A stretch of 64,000 nucleotides of DNA from Flavipsychrobacter sp. GTDB lineage: Bacteria; Bacteroidota; Bacteroidia; Chitinophagales; Chitinophagaceae. The stretch's first letter is position 1. The number at the start of each line of letters is the position of its first letter. The notes beneath the pieces were generated by a model. It saw only the letters and a list, made by a program, of their open reading frames with translations. It was not told the DNA's origin and ran no database searches. Where the stretch lies: contig JAEUVX010000015.1 in NCBI GenBank assembly GCA_016786615.1, positions 62,001-126,000 on the forward strand, in the 5' to 3' direction. This document shows positions 43,552-52,748 of this stretch, piece by piece. Both the position numbers and the translations under genes were made by a program.

Positions 43552-45888
43552 TTAATTTTTTGATATTAATCCGTAAAAGTTGAATGGCACACGTAGTCGT
43601 AATACCACATTTGTGCCGGGTTGGTTAATAAAATACCGAAACGCATCCAGATAATCGCGGTATTGTTTATTGAGAGCATTCATCACAGTAACACTGAAAT
43701 AGACAGGGTGCCCGTTTAGTATAATAGTAGTACCGGCCTCTGCATCGAGCACTATATAGTCTGCAGGCGGACGTGGATAATCTACCATATCAAAATTTGC
43801 AGGAATACGCCATTGCCTGAGTATATACCTGCCATCAATTCCCGCAAATACCTCTCTAAAGGTTTTACTGATATTGAATGTGTACTTTACCCCGGCAGAT
43901 ATTCTGTCCGCAGGCATTAGTATCAACCAATCATTTTGCTTTATGTCTCTTGCAAACAAGAAAGACGCTTTCAGGTGTGCTTCAAGCGGTTTAGTAATAT
44001 TATACTTTACAGAAGCATCAGCACCATTCAACCATGCATTGGTCTGCTTGTAGTTGAAGCTTTTAAAGTAACCCCGTATCGTCAATACATCAGCACCGGG
44101 ACTCAGGTAGATGAAATCATTAATATACTGTGTGTACAAAGAAAGTTCCACATGCAGTTTCTCAGGCACATTATAAGCTGTTTCAAAGTTCAGGCTATAC
44201 GCTTTTTCCGGTTGCAGGTTTTTATCACCCAGTTCTATACGTGCCGAACCATGATGCAAGCCTGCACTGAAGAGCTCATTTGCCTGTGGTGCACGCCATG
44301 CATTGGCAAGCGTTACAGTCCATTCCCAGTTGGGTTTGACTTTATGCCGTAACCCGATAGTACCTGATGCATTACTATAATCAAAATCGTAGCGAACAAT
44401 CGTTTGATTATTTCCTTCGGGATTATACACTTCATAATGCCTGTAGTCGTAACGTAGCCCTGCTTCCAGTGTAAGTTTGCGGAAACGATATCGTTCTATG
44501 ATATATACAGCAACGCCGGGGCTGCGATAGTTGGGGATAAACAACCTATCCCCATCCTGCATAAAGTTCTCCTGATAAACACCATCAATACCTGCTTGTC
44601 CTGTAAAATCACCAATTGCTTTATGGTCAAAATTAAGGTTCATTGTTTGTGTATTGAGTGTCAGGTTCAGTTGTGCTTTATCGCTGTTGCTCCTTATCAC
44701 ATCGTACTCCTGTCTGTAGTTGTGCTGGTAGGCATATACAAGACTAAAAGCTCCGGCCCTGTTATCAGTATTCAGTTTCAGTTTCAACAGGTCGTGTTGT
44801 ACCTGCTGCATCGGACGGTCAATACTGTATGTAAAGCCTGTATGAATGCGTGGTGTATCGCTATCGATAGCTGCCATCAAATCAGCCTGGTTACCGGTAT
44901 GCGCACCTCGATAAACACCTAGTTGCGTATTAAAATGGCTATAGAATACCTCTGCACCAAAATGGGCTCTTTTATAAGCCACCGTTGCCGAATAGTTATT
45001 TTCTTCCGTACCGGTGTTGGCTGCCCAATAACCGGGGATGCGGTAATTACCTCCTTGTTTGAAAGTACCCTGCAACCTGACACCTAACCCCTTGATGTAT
45101 TTAAACCCATGCTCTACTACTGCAGATGCAACACCCATACGATTGTTGCTGAAACCTGCAAGATTAACTTCGCCTCCCCAGCCCTGCATTGTCCTTACTG
45201 CTGATGGCTCCACCAATACCACACCACCTATTGCATCTGTACCATAACGTACACCTGAAGCACCTTTCAATACAGTGATATTGTTTGCAAGAAACGGGTC
45301 TATATTAGGTGCATGTTCTCCACCCCATTGCTGGTCTTCCTGACGGATACCATTGTTGAGAATAATAATACGATTGCCGTACAAACCATGTATAACAGGC
45401 TTAGCTATAGTTGCTCCGTTAGACAGTACAGATACACCATTTACACCTTGCAACATATCGCCCAGTGTCTTACCACTGTTAGCTGTTATATCAGCACGCT
45501 TCATAGAACTTTTGCTCTGTATAATGATTTTTGTTCGTTCATCTGCTACTACTACTTCATCCAGTTCTTTATTAATATGTGCCAAACTGAACCTGAGTAT
45601 AGCATTAGCTTCCAATTTCACTTCCTTTACCAGATGTTCGTAACCTGCAGCATGAAAATGAATATGATAAGTACCTGCACAAGCATTGGCTATCTGAAAC
45701 CTGCCATCTTCATCGGTTTCAAATTCACGTTTCATTTCATCTATATATACTGATACAGCAAACAGTGGTTGCAGGTTATGTGTTTCCACAACTCTGCATT
45801 CGACAGTTATATTACAACTATCCTGCGCGCCTGCATAATGCAAGCCTATACATAACCATACACCTATGGTTACTAATACACGATTCAT
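43552..45888 (-). CDS. TonB-dependent receptor, ZnuD-like
   Basis: 778 aa. Signal peptide, a carboxypeptidase-like beta domain (about 25-110), plug domain (KTLGDMLQGVNGVSVLSNGATIAKPVIHGL, NNGIRQEDQQWGGEHAPNIDP, VLKGASGVRYGTDAIGGVVLVEP) and a C-terminal barrel. The EHAP-type plug sequence is characteristic of receptors of the zinc/copper group related to ZnuD. No SusD partner is present. Metal transport is inferred from this and the His-rich upstream protein. Confidence 0.9.
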   Translation of the reverse strand: MNRVLVTIGVWLCIGLHYAGAQDSCNITVECRVVETHNLQPLFAVSVYIDEMKREFETDEDGRFQIANACAGTYHIHFHAAGYEHLVKEVKLEANAILRFSLAHINKELDEVVVADERTKIIIQSKSSMKRADITANSGKTLGDMLQGVNGVSVLSNGATIAKPVIHGLYGNRIIILNNGIRQEDQQWGGEHAPNIDPFLANNITVLKGASGVRYGTDAIGGVVLVEPSAVRTMQGWGGEVNLAGFSNNRMGVASAVVEHGFKYIKGLGVRLQGTFKQGGNYRIPGYWAANTGTEENNYSATVAYKRAHFGAEVFYSHFNTQLGVYRGAHTGNQADLMAAIDSDTPRIHTGFTYSIDRPMQQVQHDLLKLKLNTDNRAGAFSLVYAYQHNYRQEYDVIRSNSDKAQLNLTLNTQTMNLNFDHKAIGDFTGQAGIDGVYQENFMQDGDRLFIPNYRSPGVAVYIIERYRFRKLTLEAGLRYDYRHYEVYNPEGNNQTIVRYDFDYSNASGTIGLRHKVKPNWEWTVTLANAWRAPQANELFSAGLHHGSARIELGDKNLQPEKAYSLNFETAYNVPEKLHVELSLYTQYINDFIYLSPGADVLTIRGYFKSFNYKQTNAWLNGADASVKYNITKPLEAHLKASFLFARDIKQNDWLILMPADRISAGVKYTFNISKTFREVFAGIDGRYILRQWRIPANFDMVDYPRPPADYIVLDAEAGTTIILNGHPVYFSVTVMNALNKQYRDYLDAFRYFINQPGTNVVLRLRVPFNFYGLISKN

Positions 45889-45954
45889 ATCGCATCTTAA
45901 TAAATAACAAAATAGCCCGGCCCGATTCAGGCAAAGCTTTTACAACAACAAGTA

Positions 45955-46290
45955 TCAGGAAAGAATAGCAGGCGGCCCGCGCAGATATGCGGTAATCGGG
46001 TTGTTATGTGTGTATGTAACAGCAATAAAGCTAGTGTAAACAGGATACACCATACGTATTGAATACAGCTTTATTACCTGTACATCATTAATGAATAATG
46101 GTAATGCGTAGCTTAGAAAACTACAGTGGTGGTGTTCAGGCTCTATAACCAGTCCGTCTTTTTCCAGGTGGCTGTGTACCGTATCCTGGTGGTCTGCAAA
46201 AATGTGTATATACTCTTTAGATGTACTGCCAAACAATAATAGTATGGCCAGCCAAGCAGTAAGAATTATATGTGAACCTCGTTTCAGCAA
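45955..46290 (-). CDS. His-rich small membrane/exported protein
   Basis: 111 aa. One N-terminal helix (ILTAWLAILLLFG), then a His-dense stretch (HIFADHQDTVHSHLEKDG and EPEHHHCSF) well suited to bind zinc or copper, and a C-terminal RGPPA motif. It precedes the ZnuD-like receptor (66-bp gap). A TAATTTTG -7 box lies at 46317-46310. Small proteins with this pattern recur next to such receptors in the phylum; biochemical role unknown. Confidence 0.75.
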   Translation of the reverse strand: MLKRGSHIILTAWLAILLLFGSTSKEYIHIFADHQDTVHSHLEKDGLVIEPEHHHCSFLSYALPLFINDVQVIKLYSIRMVYPVYTSFIAVTYTHNNPITAYLRGPPAILS

Positions 46291-46309
46291 ACTATTTTAA
46301 ACAGAAATG

Positions 46310-46317
46310 CAAAATTA
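46310..46317 (-). promoter_or_regulatory. -7 element of metal-uptake operon
   Basis: TAATTTTG (minus strand) 19 bp before the ATG of the His-rich gene. No obvious Zur-type palindrome is visible around it. Confidence 0.45.
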
Positions 46318-46324
46318 CAAAAGA

Positions 46325-47176
46325 TTATGGTTTATCTGCTACCGCAGCACCACGTGGTTTACGGCGACGGGCATCTTTATCAAAGTTGATATCATAACCA
46401 ATCAAACCTATTATCTCACCATACCAGAAATTGTGTTTTATCTTACCCCCGTCTCCTACTGTCAGTACATTCAGGTAATTAGCAAAACCACCCTTTACAT
46501 TCACCTCTGCAAAGAAATTGCGGAAGGGGTAATAGCGTGCTCCTCCTTCTAACCCCAATACATAACCTGCTACATGAAACTCATTATCAAGTCGTTTGCC
46601 CATCAGGTATATATCCGAACGCGGAATAACCAAACCTGCACCTGCCTTGTACAGCAAGCTGGCACGCCTGTAGTCTTTCTTTTTATGGCGCAGCAATTCG
46701 TGATGCCCTACATAGTTTATCATCCAGAAGTTGGCACCGTTGGTATGCTCTACATGCAGGTAAGTAGGATGAAGTACTGTATCCTGCCAGTTTACCTGCT
46801 GACCATTTATCTGCCCTGTAATATCGTATGGCTGATAATCTACCAATACATATTTGGTATGGTCATAGTTCAGCTCTATGGAGTGTGTTTTTTTCTTATT
46901 CAGATAGAAGCCTATACGGAAAGAGTTTTGCGGTATAGTAATATCAAGCGGATTGGTAAGAAAACCCGAAAAATCCGGTTTGTCTTTTGCCTTTACTTTA
47001 TGTGCCGTAAAATTATATTTGCTGCCATTAATGAAATGCATATCGCTACGGGAATACACATCCCTATTATAGCCCCATTGCAGATACATACCCGTAAGTA
47101 CAGGTTTCTTAATTAATTGTGCCTGTGTACTGATACCTCCCGACAATACTAAAGCCAATAATGCTAAACGACGCAT
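46325..47176 (-). CDS. outer-membrane beta-barrel-like protein, unknown
   Basis: 283 aa from ATG 47176 (MRRLALLALVLSGGISTQAQ, a clear signal peptide); in-frame codons upstream run into the thiolase gene and are rejected. The mature protein has alternating strands with aromatic ends (GMYLQWGYNRDVYSRSDM, SIELNYDHTKYVLVDYQP, FFAEVNVKGGFANYL) and ends with a basic tail (ARRRKPRGAAVADKP). Function unknown. A TAGCTTTG -7 box lies at 47205-47198. Confidence 0.7.
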   Translation of the reverse strand: MRRLALLALVLSGGISTQAQLIKKPVLTGMYLQWGYNRDVYSRSDMHFINGSKYNFTAHKVKAKDKPDFSGFLTNPLDITIPQNSFRIGFYLNKKKTHSIELNYDHTKYVLVDYQPYDITGQINGQQVNWQDTVLHPTYLHVEHTNGANFWMINYVGHHELLRHKKKDYRRASLLYKAGAGLVIPRSDIYLMGKRLDNEFHVAGYVLGLEGGARYYPFRNFFAEVNVKGGFANYLNVLTVGDGGKIKHNFWYGEIIGLIGYDINFDKDARRRKPRGAAVADKP

Positions 47177-47234
47177 AAATAATATTCTGAAACTTTGCAA
47201 AGCTATCGTAAAAACAAATACAAATAATTTTCTA

Positions 47235-48410
47235 TCATAGTTTTTCGATAACACCGGCTATGCCCTGCCCGCCACCTACACAGGCCGTAACGATGCCGTA
47301 TTTCTTACCAAGCCTTTCCATATCATTCAGCATCTGTATGGTCAGTTTGGCGCCACTGCACCCCAACGGGTGGCCTAATGCTATAGCACCGCCATTTATA
47401 TTTACTATATCGGGGTTCAGTTCCAGTTCGCGTATCACTGCAAGAGATTGTGATGCAAATGCTTCGTTCAGTTCTATAAGATCTATCTGCCCGAGGTTCA
47501 GGCCTGTTTGCTTCAATACTTTTGGTACAGCAGCCACAGGGCCTATACCCATAATGCGTGGCTCCACACCTGCTACGGCACAGCCTGCCAGCCTGCCCCA
47601 TGGCTTAAGGCCCAGTTGGTTCATCAGCCTTTCGCTCATTACTATTACAAATGCAGCACCGTCTGATGTTTGAGAAGAGTTGCCCGCCGTTACCGTACCA
47701 CCCTGTGCAAACACTGCGGGTAGTTTTGCCAATGCTTCCACACTGGTATCGGCACGTGGTCCTTCATCGGTATCAACTATTATCTCGCGTTCTGCGCGTT
47801 TATTCTTTTCATTCAGGTACACTTCTTTTACAGTAATGGGTAAGATGCCTTTTTTGAAGTAACCTTCTTTGATGGCTGTTATTGCTTTCTGATGAGAGTA
47901 GTATGCAAATGCATCCTGCATATCACGTGGTACATTGAAGTCTTGTGCAACCTGCTCAGCAGTAAGCCCCATGCTCAGGTAGTAGTCTCCGTTCTCTTTT
48001 ACAATATCGTAATTGGGCATCGTACGCCAACCTGCTGTTGGTACAAGGCTCATACTTTCGGTACCGCCTGCTATAATACACTCCGCCTGCCCCATCTGTA
48101 TTTTTGCAGTAGCTATTGCTATGGTTTCAAGCCCCGATGCGCAATAACGATTGACTGTAACACCCGGTGCCCACTCGCCCACTGCACGGTTGGCAATGAT
48201 ACGCCCTACCTGCAATCCCTGTTCTGCCTCGGGTACGGCATTACCCACTATCACATCATCTATCAGTTTGGTATCCAGCTGGGGTACGCTTGCCAGTAAG
48301 CCGCGTATCACATCTACCGCCAAATCATCGGGGCGAGAATTGCGGAGTGCACCTCTTTTAGATTTACCTACTGCTGTACGGTAGCCTGCTATGATGTATG
48401 CTGATTGCAT
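47235..48410 (-). CDS. acetyl-CoA acetyltransferase (thiolase)
   Basis: 391 aa. Active-site Cys in NRYCASGLETIAIA (about 91), GHPLGCSGAKLTIQM, and closing Cys in CVGGGQGIAGV; His in NGGAIALGHP. It either condenses or cleaves acetoacetyl-CoA/3-ketoacyl-CoA. Length is standard. Chain-length preference cannot be told; no beta-oxidation partner is adjacent. Confidence 0.94.
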   Translation of the reverse strand: MQSAYIIAGYRTAVGKSKRGALRNSRPDDLAVDVIRGLLASVPQLDTKLIDDVIVGNAVPEAEQGLQVGRIIANRAVGEWAPGVTVNRYCASGLETIAIATAKIQMGQAECIIAGGTESMSLVPTAGWRTMPNYDIVKENGDYYLSMGLTAEQVAQDFNVPRDMQDAFAYYSHQKAITAIKEGYFKKGILPITVKEVYLNEKNKRAEREIIVDTDEGPRADTSVEALAKLPAVFAQGGTVTAGNSSQTSDGAAFVIVMSERLMNQLGLKPWGRLAGCAVAGVEPRIMGIGPVAAVPKVLKQTGLNLGQIDLIELNEAFASQSLAVIRELELNPDIVNINGGAIALGHPLGCSGAKLTIQMLNDMERLGKKYGIVTACVGGGQGIAGVIEKL

Positions 48411-48536
48411 ATGAAAATGCTAATTAGTTATTACTAAAGTTACCAAATATCCTGCGCAATACATTGTTAAACTATCCATAAGCGATGATGATACATGTAT
48501 AAAGTGCAAGGCAGCAGAATGATGTAATTTTACAGC

Positions 48537-48896
48537 ATGAAAAAGACAGTGGTATTAGGCGCATCTGAAAATCCATCACGTTATAGTTTTCTTGCTACAA
48601 CAAAACTTGTTGCACATGGGTATCCGGTTGTTGCAATCGGCAACAAAGAGGGACAAATCGGCAACACAAATATCACCAAAGAACATCCTGCAATGGATGA
48701 CGTAGATACGGTGACCCTGTACCTGAACCCTACCAACCAGAAACCTTACTACGATTATATACTATCACTGAAACCGAAGCGTGTGATATTCAACCCCGGT
48801 ACGGAGAATGAAGAACTGGAAGATATGATAACGGCACAAGGTGGCAAAGCTATGGAAGCTTGTACATTGGTGTTGCTTAGCACGGGACAGTATTAA
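48537..48896 (+). CDS. CoA-binding domain protein
   Basis: 119 aa single Rossmann domain of the YccU/CoA-binding type: KKTVVLGASENPSRYSFLAT, HGYPVVAIGNKEGQIG, VTLYLNP and VIFNPGTENEELEDM. Function unknown beyond nucleotide or CoA binding. Confidence 0.92.
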   Translation: MKKTVVLGASENPSRYSFLATTKLVAHGYPVVAIGNKEGQIGNTNITKEHPAMDDVDTVTLYLNPTNQKPYYDYILSLKPKRVIFNPGTENEELEDMITAQGGKAMEACTLVLLSTGQY

Positions 48897-48991
48897 GAAA
48901 ACCCGGATTTAATGGAGTAAGAGATTTACCAAGATTTTTTTGATAAACCCGTGGCAATATGGCTACGGGTTTGTTGTATCTTAGAAGTAAG

Positions 48992-49744
48992 ATGCCGAGA
49001 CCAAAGCCCATACAAATATCCATACCCAATCCTTGTACAGAGGACTGGAACAAAATGACACCTGCGGAACAAGGACGGTTTTGCAGCAGTTGCCAGAAAT
49101 GTGTGATGGACTTTACAACTTTTAGCGATAAGCAGTTGTATGAATATATGCTGGCTCATAAAGAGCAAAAAATATGTGGCAGGTTTCTCGACACACAACT
49201 GAACCACCCCATACACATACCCCCACAACCACACAGCAGGCTATATAGGTATTTTATTGGTTTAGGATTGACACTGATACTTGCGCAAATACCTATAGAG
49301 GAAGCCAAAGCAAAAGCTCCATATACTTATGCTTCAATAATTAGCAGCAATTCATTACAAGAAGAAAATACCAGTGAGGATAGCATTACAATAAAAGGCA
49401 GAGTATTAGATGAAAATAAAGAGCCTCTCTATGGAGCTATTGTTCAAATTTACCAAGACACACTGGCTGTTGCTGGTACTATTACAGATAACAATGGCGA
49501 ATATTCACTAACAGTTCGTCAAAATGGTATTACTAATTTGTTGTTATCAGTAAAATGTGCAAGCTATAAACCTCAAAAAATATCAGTCGCTTCAAATACT
49601 AATTCTATCAAAAACTTCAAGCTTGCACCGAACGCAACACTTGGTTTGTCAATTATTGAAATACAAAATTACAAAGTACCCTTACTCGATGAAGGCAACC
49701 GCAGGGTTATAACAAGTGATGAAATAGAGAAAATGGCACATTGA
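48992..49744 (+). CDS. Cys-motif membrane protein with carboxypeptidase-like domain, short version
   Basis: 250 aa from ATG 48992 (MPRPKPIQISIPNPC). N-terminal motif C...W..M....GRFCSSCQKCVMDFT is a Bacteroidota-specific putative zinc site. One membrane helix (RYFIGLGLTLILAQIPI) leads to a CarboxypepD_reg-like beta domain (TIKGRVLDENKEPLYGAIVQI). It stops at RRVITSDEIEKMAH, just where longer relatives enter a TonB-plug-like tail, so it may be a natural short form or truncated. Converges with the zinc-ribbon gene. Confidence 0.75.
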   Translation: MPRPKPIQISIPNPCTEDWNKMTPAEQGRFCSSCQKCVMDFTTFSDKQLYEYMLAHKEQKICGRFLDTQLNHPIHIPPQPHSRLYRYFIGLGLTLILAQIPIEEAKAKAPYTYASIISSNSLQEENTSEDSITIKGRVLDENKEPLYGAIVQIYQDTLAVAGTITDNNGEYSLTVRQNGITNLLLSVKCASYKPQKISVASNTNSIKNFKLAPNATLGLSIIEIQNYKVPLLDEGNRRVITSDEIEKMAH

Positions 49745-49761
49745 TATTTACAACAGCTCAT

Positions 49762-50226
49762 TTATATTTTTGACAATAAGTGATTTATTGCTTTTAGTAT
49801 AGCTTCCTTATTCTTTGACGATGTCATCCATTGTGGCAACCTGCTTGCAAGGCTACCATTATACATTTCCCGAATATCTCTTTCCCTATGCTTTGCCTCA
49901 ATAAAGTTTTTCAGAAAATCAAGGTGAGACTCATTATATGCCCATAGTATATGTCCGCCACACTCTGTCATAAGCCATAGCGGTAGTTGGAAATACGGGT
50001 CTATACCTGTCCGATGTATATTATAATATTTGTATTGCTTCATCTTACTATAACCACAGTATACACAAACTATTCTTGCATACTTACTAATATTATCATC
50101 AGCATTTACTGCATTGGTAACAATAGCTTTTTTACTACATGATGGACATACAACATATAGATTCTTATCGGTAATAAACTCACCTAAAAAGGTAACATAT
50201 CCATATTTGCTTCGACGTGGATACAT
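49762..50226 (-). CDS. zinc-ribbon protein, unknown
   Basis: 154 aa. CPSC and CVYC (about residues 28-31 and 54-57) make a four-Cys zinc ribbon. The C-terminal half (YFQLPLWLMTECGGHILWAYNESHLDFLKNFIEAKHR) is alpha/beta. Similar zinc-ribbon proteins are found scattered in Bacteroidota, sometimes beside toxins, but no toxin is seen here. 14 bp downstream of anmK. Confidence 0.7.
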   Translation of the reverse strand: MYPRRSKYGYVTFLGEFITDKNLYVVCPSCSKKAIVTNAVNADDNISKYARIVCVYCGYSKMKQYKYYNIHRTGIDPYFQLPLWLMTECGGHILWAYNESHLDFLKNFIEAKHRERDIREMYNGSLASRLPQWMTSSKNKEAILKAINHLLSKI

Positions 50227-50240
50227 AATGGATTTCAGTT

Positions 50241-51332
50241 TTAATAACTATGCCCCATCCATAGTGCACCACTTATGCTATCGCGGCTGGCACCTGTTAC
50301 ACTACTCAGTACGTTTGTTTCTTCCCTCCAGCGCAGTGCGCCTATCAGTGCCATTACTACAGCTTCTTTATACATCACCGTATCGGCATCGGGCACTACT
50401 ACACTCACATTGTTTTGGGCTAATGCGTGTTGCAGCTTCTCTATCAGGAAGGTATTGAAAGCACCGCCACCAGTTACCAGCATCTGCGGTTGTTCTTTAT
50501 CGCTCGGGTATTTGCGTACGGCATCGCACACCTGCTCTGCTATGTGCAACACAACGGTATGCAGCATGTCCTCGGTACTATGCGCACTCTCCAGCAATGC
50601 AGGGAAGGCCATGTTTATAGCAGCCTCATTGCTCAACGATTTAGGGGCTTGCTTTGCATAATACTCATGTTTGTTCAGGTTCACCAATACATCAGTCAGC
50701 ATCACACCGCTTGCAGCCATCACACCATTTTCATCATACATCTTACCTGCTTTTTCTGCCAGTGTGTTCAGCACCTGGTTGGCGGGACATACATCAAATG
50801 CCAGTGGTTTGCCTTCGTACTGTACGGTTATGTTGGCTATACCACCTATGTTCAGATGATAGTCGTAGTTGCCGAACAACAGCTTATCGCCAATGGGTAC
50901 TATTGGTGCGCCCTGCCCGCCGAGTGCTACATCAAGCGCACGTAAATCACTTATAACAGGCAAGCCTGTAATGGCAGCAATAGCGGCACCATCTCCTATT
51001 TGTGTGGTAGTATAGTTGGCGGGCTCATGCAGTACAGTATGCCCGTGGCTTGCTATAAACTGCACCTGCAATTCTATCTGCTTATCTGCAATAAATTTAT
51101 TAACGGCATCGCCCATATACCTGCCGTATGCGGTATGCAACCTCAGAAAATCGGGGACAGACAGTTGTTGAGCGTGTTTCAGGTTATGTGCCATATCATC
51201 TGTATAGGGAACACAGTCAGCAGCAAGCACCTGATAGCTCCATTGCCCGCGCACTTCTTCCAACTGCACGAAAGCTATATCCAATCCATCTAACGAACTG
51301 CCCGACATCAGGCCGATAACCTTATAAATCAT
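50241..51332 (-). CDS. anmK: anhydro-N-acetylmuramic acid kinase
   Basis: 363 aa. It phosphorylates and opens 1,6-anhydro-MurNAc in peptidoglycan recycling. Motifs: IGLMSGSSLDGLDIAFVQ at the N-terminus, SHGHTVLHEP, INGIPQTRIGDGAAIA-like TQIGDGAAIAAITGLPVISDLR, GGIANITV and the late VTGGGAFNTFLIEKL. Full length. Confidence 0.95.
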   Translation of the reverse strand: MIYKVIGLMSGSSLDGLDIAFVQLEEVRGQWSYQVLAADCVPYTDDMAHNLKHAQQLSVPDFLRLHTAYGRYMGDAVNKFIADKQIELQVQFIASHGHTVLHEPANYTTTQIGDGAAIAAITGLPVISDLRALDVALGGQGAPIVPIGDKLLFGNYDYHLNIGGIANITVQYEGKPLAFDVCPANQVLNTLAEKAGKMYDENGVMAASGVMLTDVLVNLNKHEYYAKQAPKSLSNEAAINMAFPALLESAHSTEDMLHTVVLHIAEQVCDAVRKYPSDKEQPQMLVTGGGAFNTFLIEKLQHALAQNNVSVVVPDADTVMYKEAVVMALIGALRWREETNVLSSVTGASRDSISGALWMGHSY

Positions 51333-51345
51333 GGGTGCGAAATTA

Positions 51346-51437
51346 GTTGATTAGTTCATTAGTTGAGTAGTAGCTTTTATTCTCTATAGCCCCGGATTAT
51401 TGTTAATATGAACCGATTAACTGATAAACTAATCAAC
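51346..51437. repeat. imperfect 19-bp inverted repeat between anmK and FMN-binding gene
   Basis: GTTGATTAGTTCATTAGTT (51346-51364) and AACTGATAAACTAATCAAC (51419-51437) are complementary at 17 of 19 positions, 54 bp apart. The left arm is itself a near-tandem TTGATTAGTTCATTAGTT. It lies in the divergent promoter region. Confidence 0.6.
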
Positions 51438-51457
51438 AAGTCAAGTAAATTTGAAGT

Positions 51458-52078
51458 ATGTATAAAATGCCCGAGTTCACAGAAGATAATAAGCAGGCAA
51501 TGCTGGACTTTATGCACGAACACCCTTTTGTAGTGCTGACAGGTTGCCACAACAACACAACGGTTGCCACACAAGTGCCCGTACTGATACACGAACACGA
51601 AGGAAAAATAGTACTACGCGGACACATTATGCGCAAGACAGACCACCACATTGCTTTTGAGGCCAACCCGCAGGTACTGGTACTATTTACAGGCCCGCAA
51701 TGCTATGTGAGTGCAAGCTGGTATAACGAACGCAATATTGGCAGTACGTGGAACTATATGACCATCCACGCACGCGGCACGATACACTATAAAGATGAGG
51801 CACATTGTCTGCAATTGCTCACCGACCTTACACATAAATACGAAGACCCGCAAGCACAACCAGAACTGCTAGAATATATGAGCATGGAAAACTATGTAAA
51901 ACCCATGATGAAAGCCATTGTAAGTTTCGAGATACCGCTCGACAGCATCTACCCCCTGTTCAAACTAAGCCAGAACAGGGATGAAGAGAGTTATTCACGT
52001 ATAATCACAGAACTACAGGCTCGTGGCGATAGTAACAGCACCGAGATTGCCTGGGAAATGAAGAAGCGTTGGAAGTAG
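51458..52078 (+). CDS. FMN-binding negative transcriptional regulator (PaiB-like)
   Basis: 206 aa split-barrel flavoprotein fold. YKMPEFTEDNKQAMLDFMHEH, ATQVPVLIHEHEGKIVLRGHI, ASWYNERNIGSTWNYMTIHARG and MMKAIVSFEI are the PaiB signature. In Bacillus PaiB acts with PaiA in sporulation and protease regulation; in Bacteroidota the role is open and binding of haem or flavin is just as possible. No PaiA partner here. Confidence 0.9.
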   Translation: MYKMPEFTEDNKQAMLDFMHEHPFVVLTGCHNNTTVATQVPVLIHEHEGKIVLRGHIMRKTDHHIAFEANPQVLVLFTGPQCYVSASWYNERNIGSTWNYMTIHARGTIHYKDEAHCLQLLTDLTHKYEDPQAQPELLEYMSMENYVKPMMKAIVSFEIPLDSIYPLFKLSQNRDEESYSRIITELQARGDSNSTEIAWEMKKRWK

Positions 52079-52137
52079 AATTACTCTATTACTGTTATTT
52101 TATTGTAAGGAAAATTAATAATACAATCCCAAAAGCA

Positions 52138-52626
52138 CTACTGAAATACTTCAGTAAATTTATACAAAGCTGTATCTGCTATACTAGTACCATCATATAA
52201 TACCAGATTAATACTCACTCGCCATTCACTTGTATTAATAAGTGCGCCAGTAATATTGCCTGTAGTAAGGTAGTGTGTCTTCATATTTGTGCCATTACCT
52301 GTATATTGTATACAGTTATTGTCGCGCATTTCATTGTTGGTATAATTAAAGCCCCCTAAAAAATCATCCGCCTGAAAGAGTATAATACTATAAGTATCAG
52401 GATTATTCAGCTTGCCCTCTGTTTTGCTGTGATACTTAAACACAAAGTTATTCCCCCCTATGATAGTAAAGCTGAGCAATCCGTCTGCGGATGCAGTGGT
52501 TACAATTTGTTTTTGGATTATGTACTGTCTGTAAACAGTTTTATCAGATGGCACGATGACTACATCATCGTATTTCCTACATGCCTGCAACCACAATAAC
52601 AGCAGCACTGCAACTATTTTTTTCAT
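52138..52626 (-). CDS. lipoprotein, unknown
   Basis: 162 aa. Signal with lipobox LQAC (Cys16) in AVLLLLWLQACRKYDD, as in RagB-like small lipoproteins. The mature part is beta-rich with FTIIGGNNFVFKYHS. No domain recognised. Confidence 0.72.
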   Translation of the reverse strand: MKKIVAVLLLLWLQACRKYDDVVIVPSDKTVYRQYIIQKQIVTTASADGLLSFTIIGGNNFVFKYHSKTEGKLNNPDTYSIILFQADDFLGGFNYTNNEMRDNNCIQYTGNGTNMKTHYLTTGNITGALINTSEWRVSINLVLYDGTSIADTALYKFTEVFQ

Positions 52627-52693
52627 AGTATTAACGGTTCAAGTCATAACGTATCACCGTTCCATATTATTATTGAAGATTGCATTAGCAAAC

Positions 52694-52721
52694 AAAAAAG
52701 GCTACCTATTCGGCAGCCCTT
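52694..52721 (-). terminator. terminator of sucD
   Basis: GGCTACC (52700-52706) pairs with GGCAGCC (52712-52718) with one G-U, loop TATTC; the minus strand then has a six-T run. 28 bp after the sucD stop. Confidence 0.7.
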
Positions 52722-52748
52722 GATGTGTGTGTTTTAATATAATGTAGC

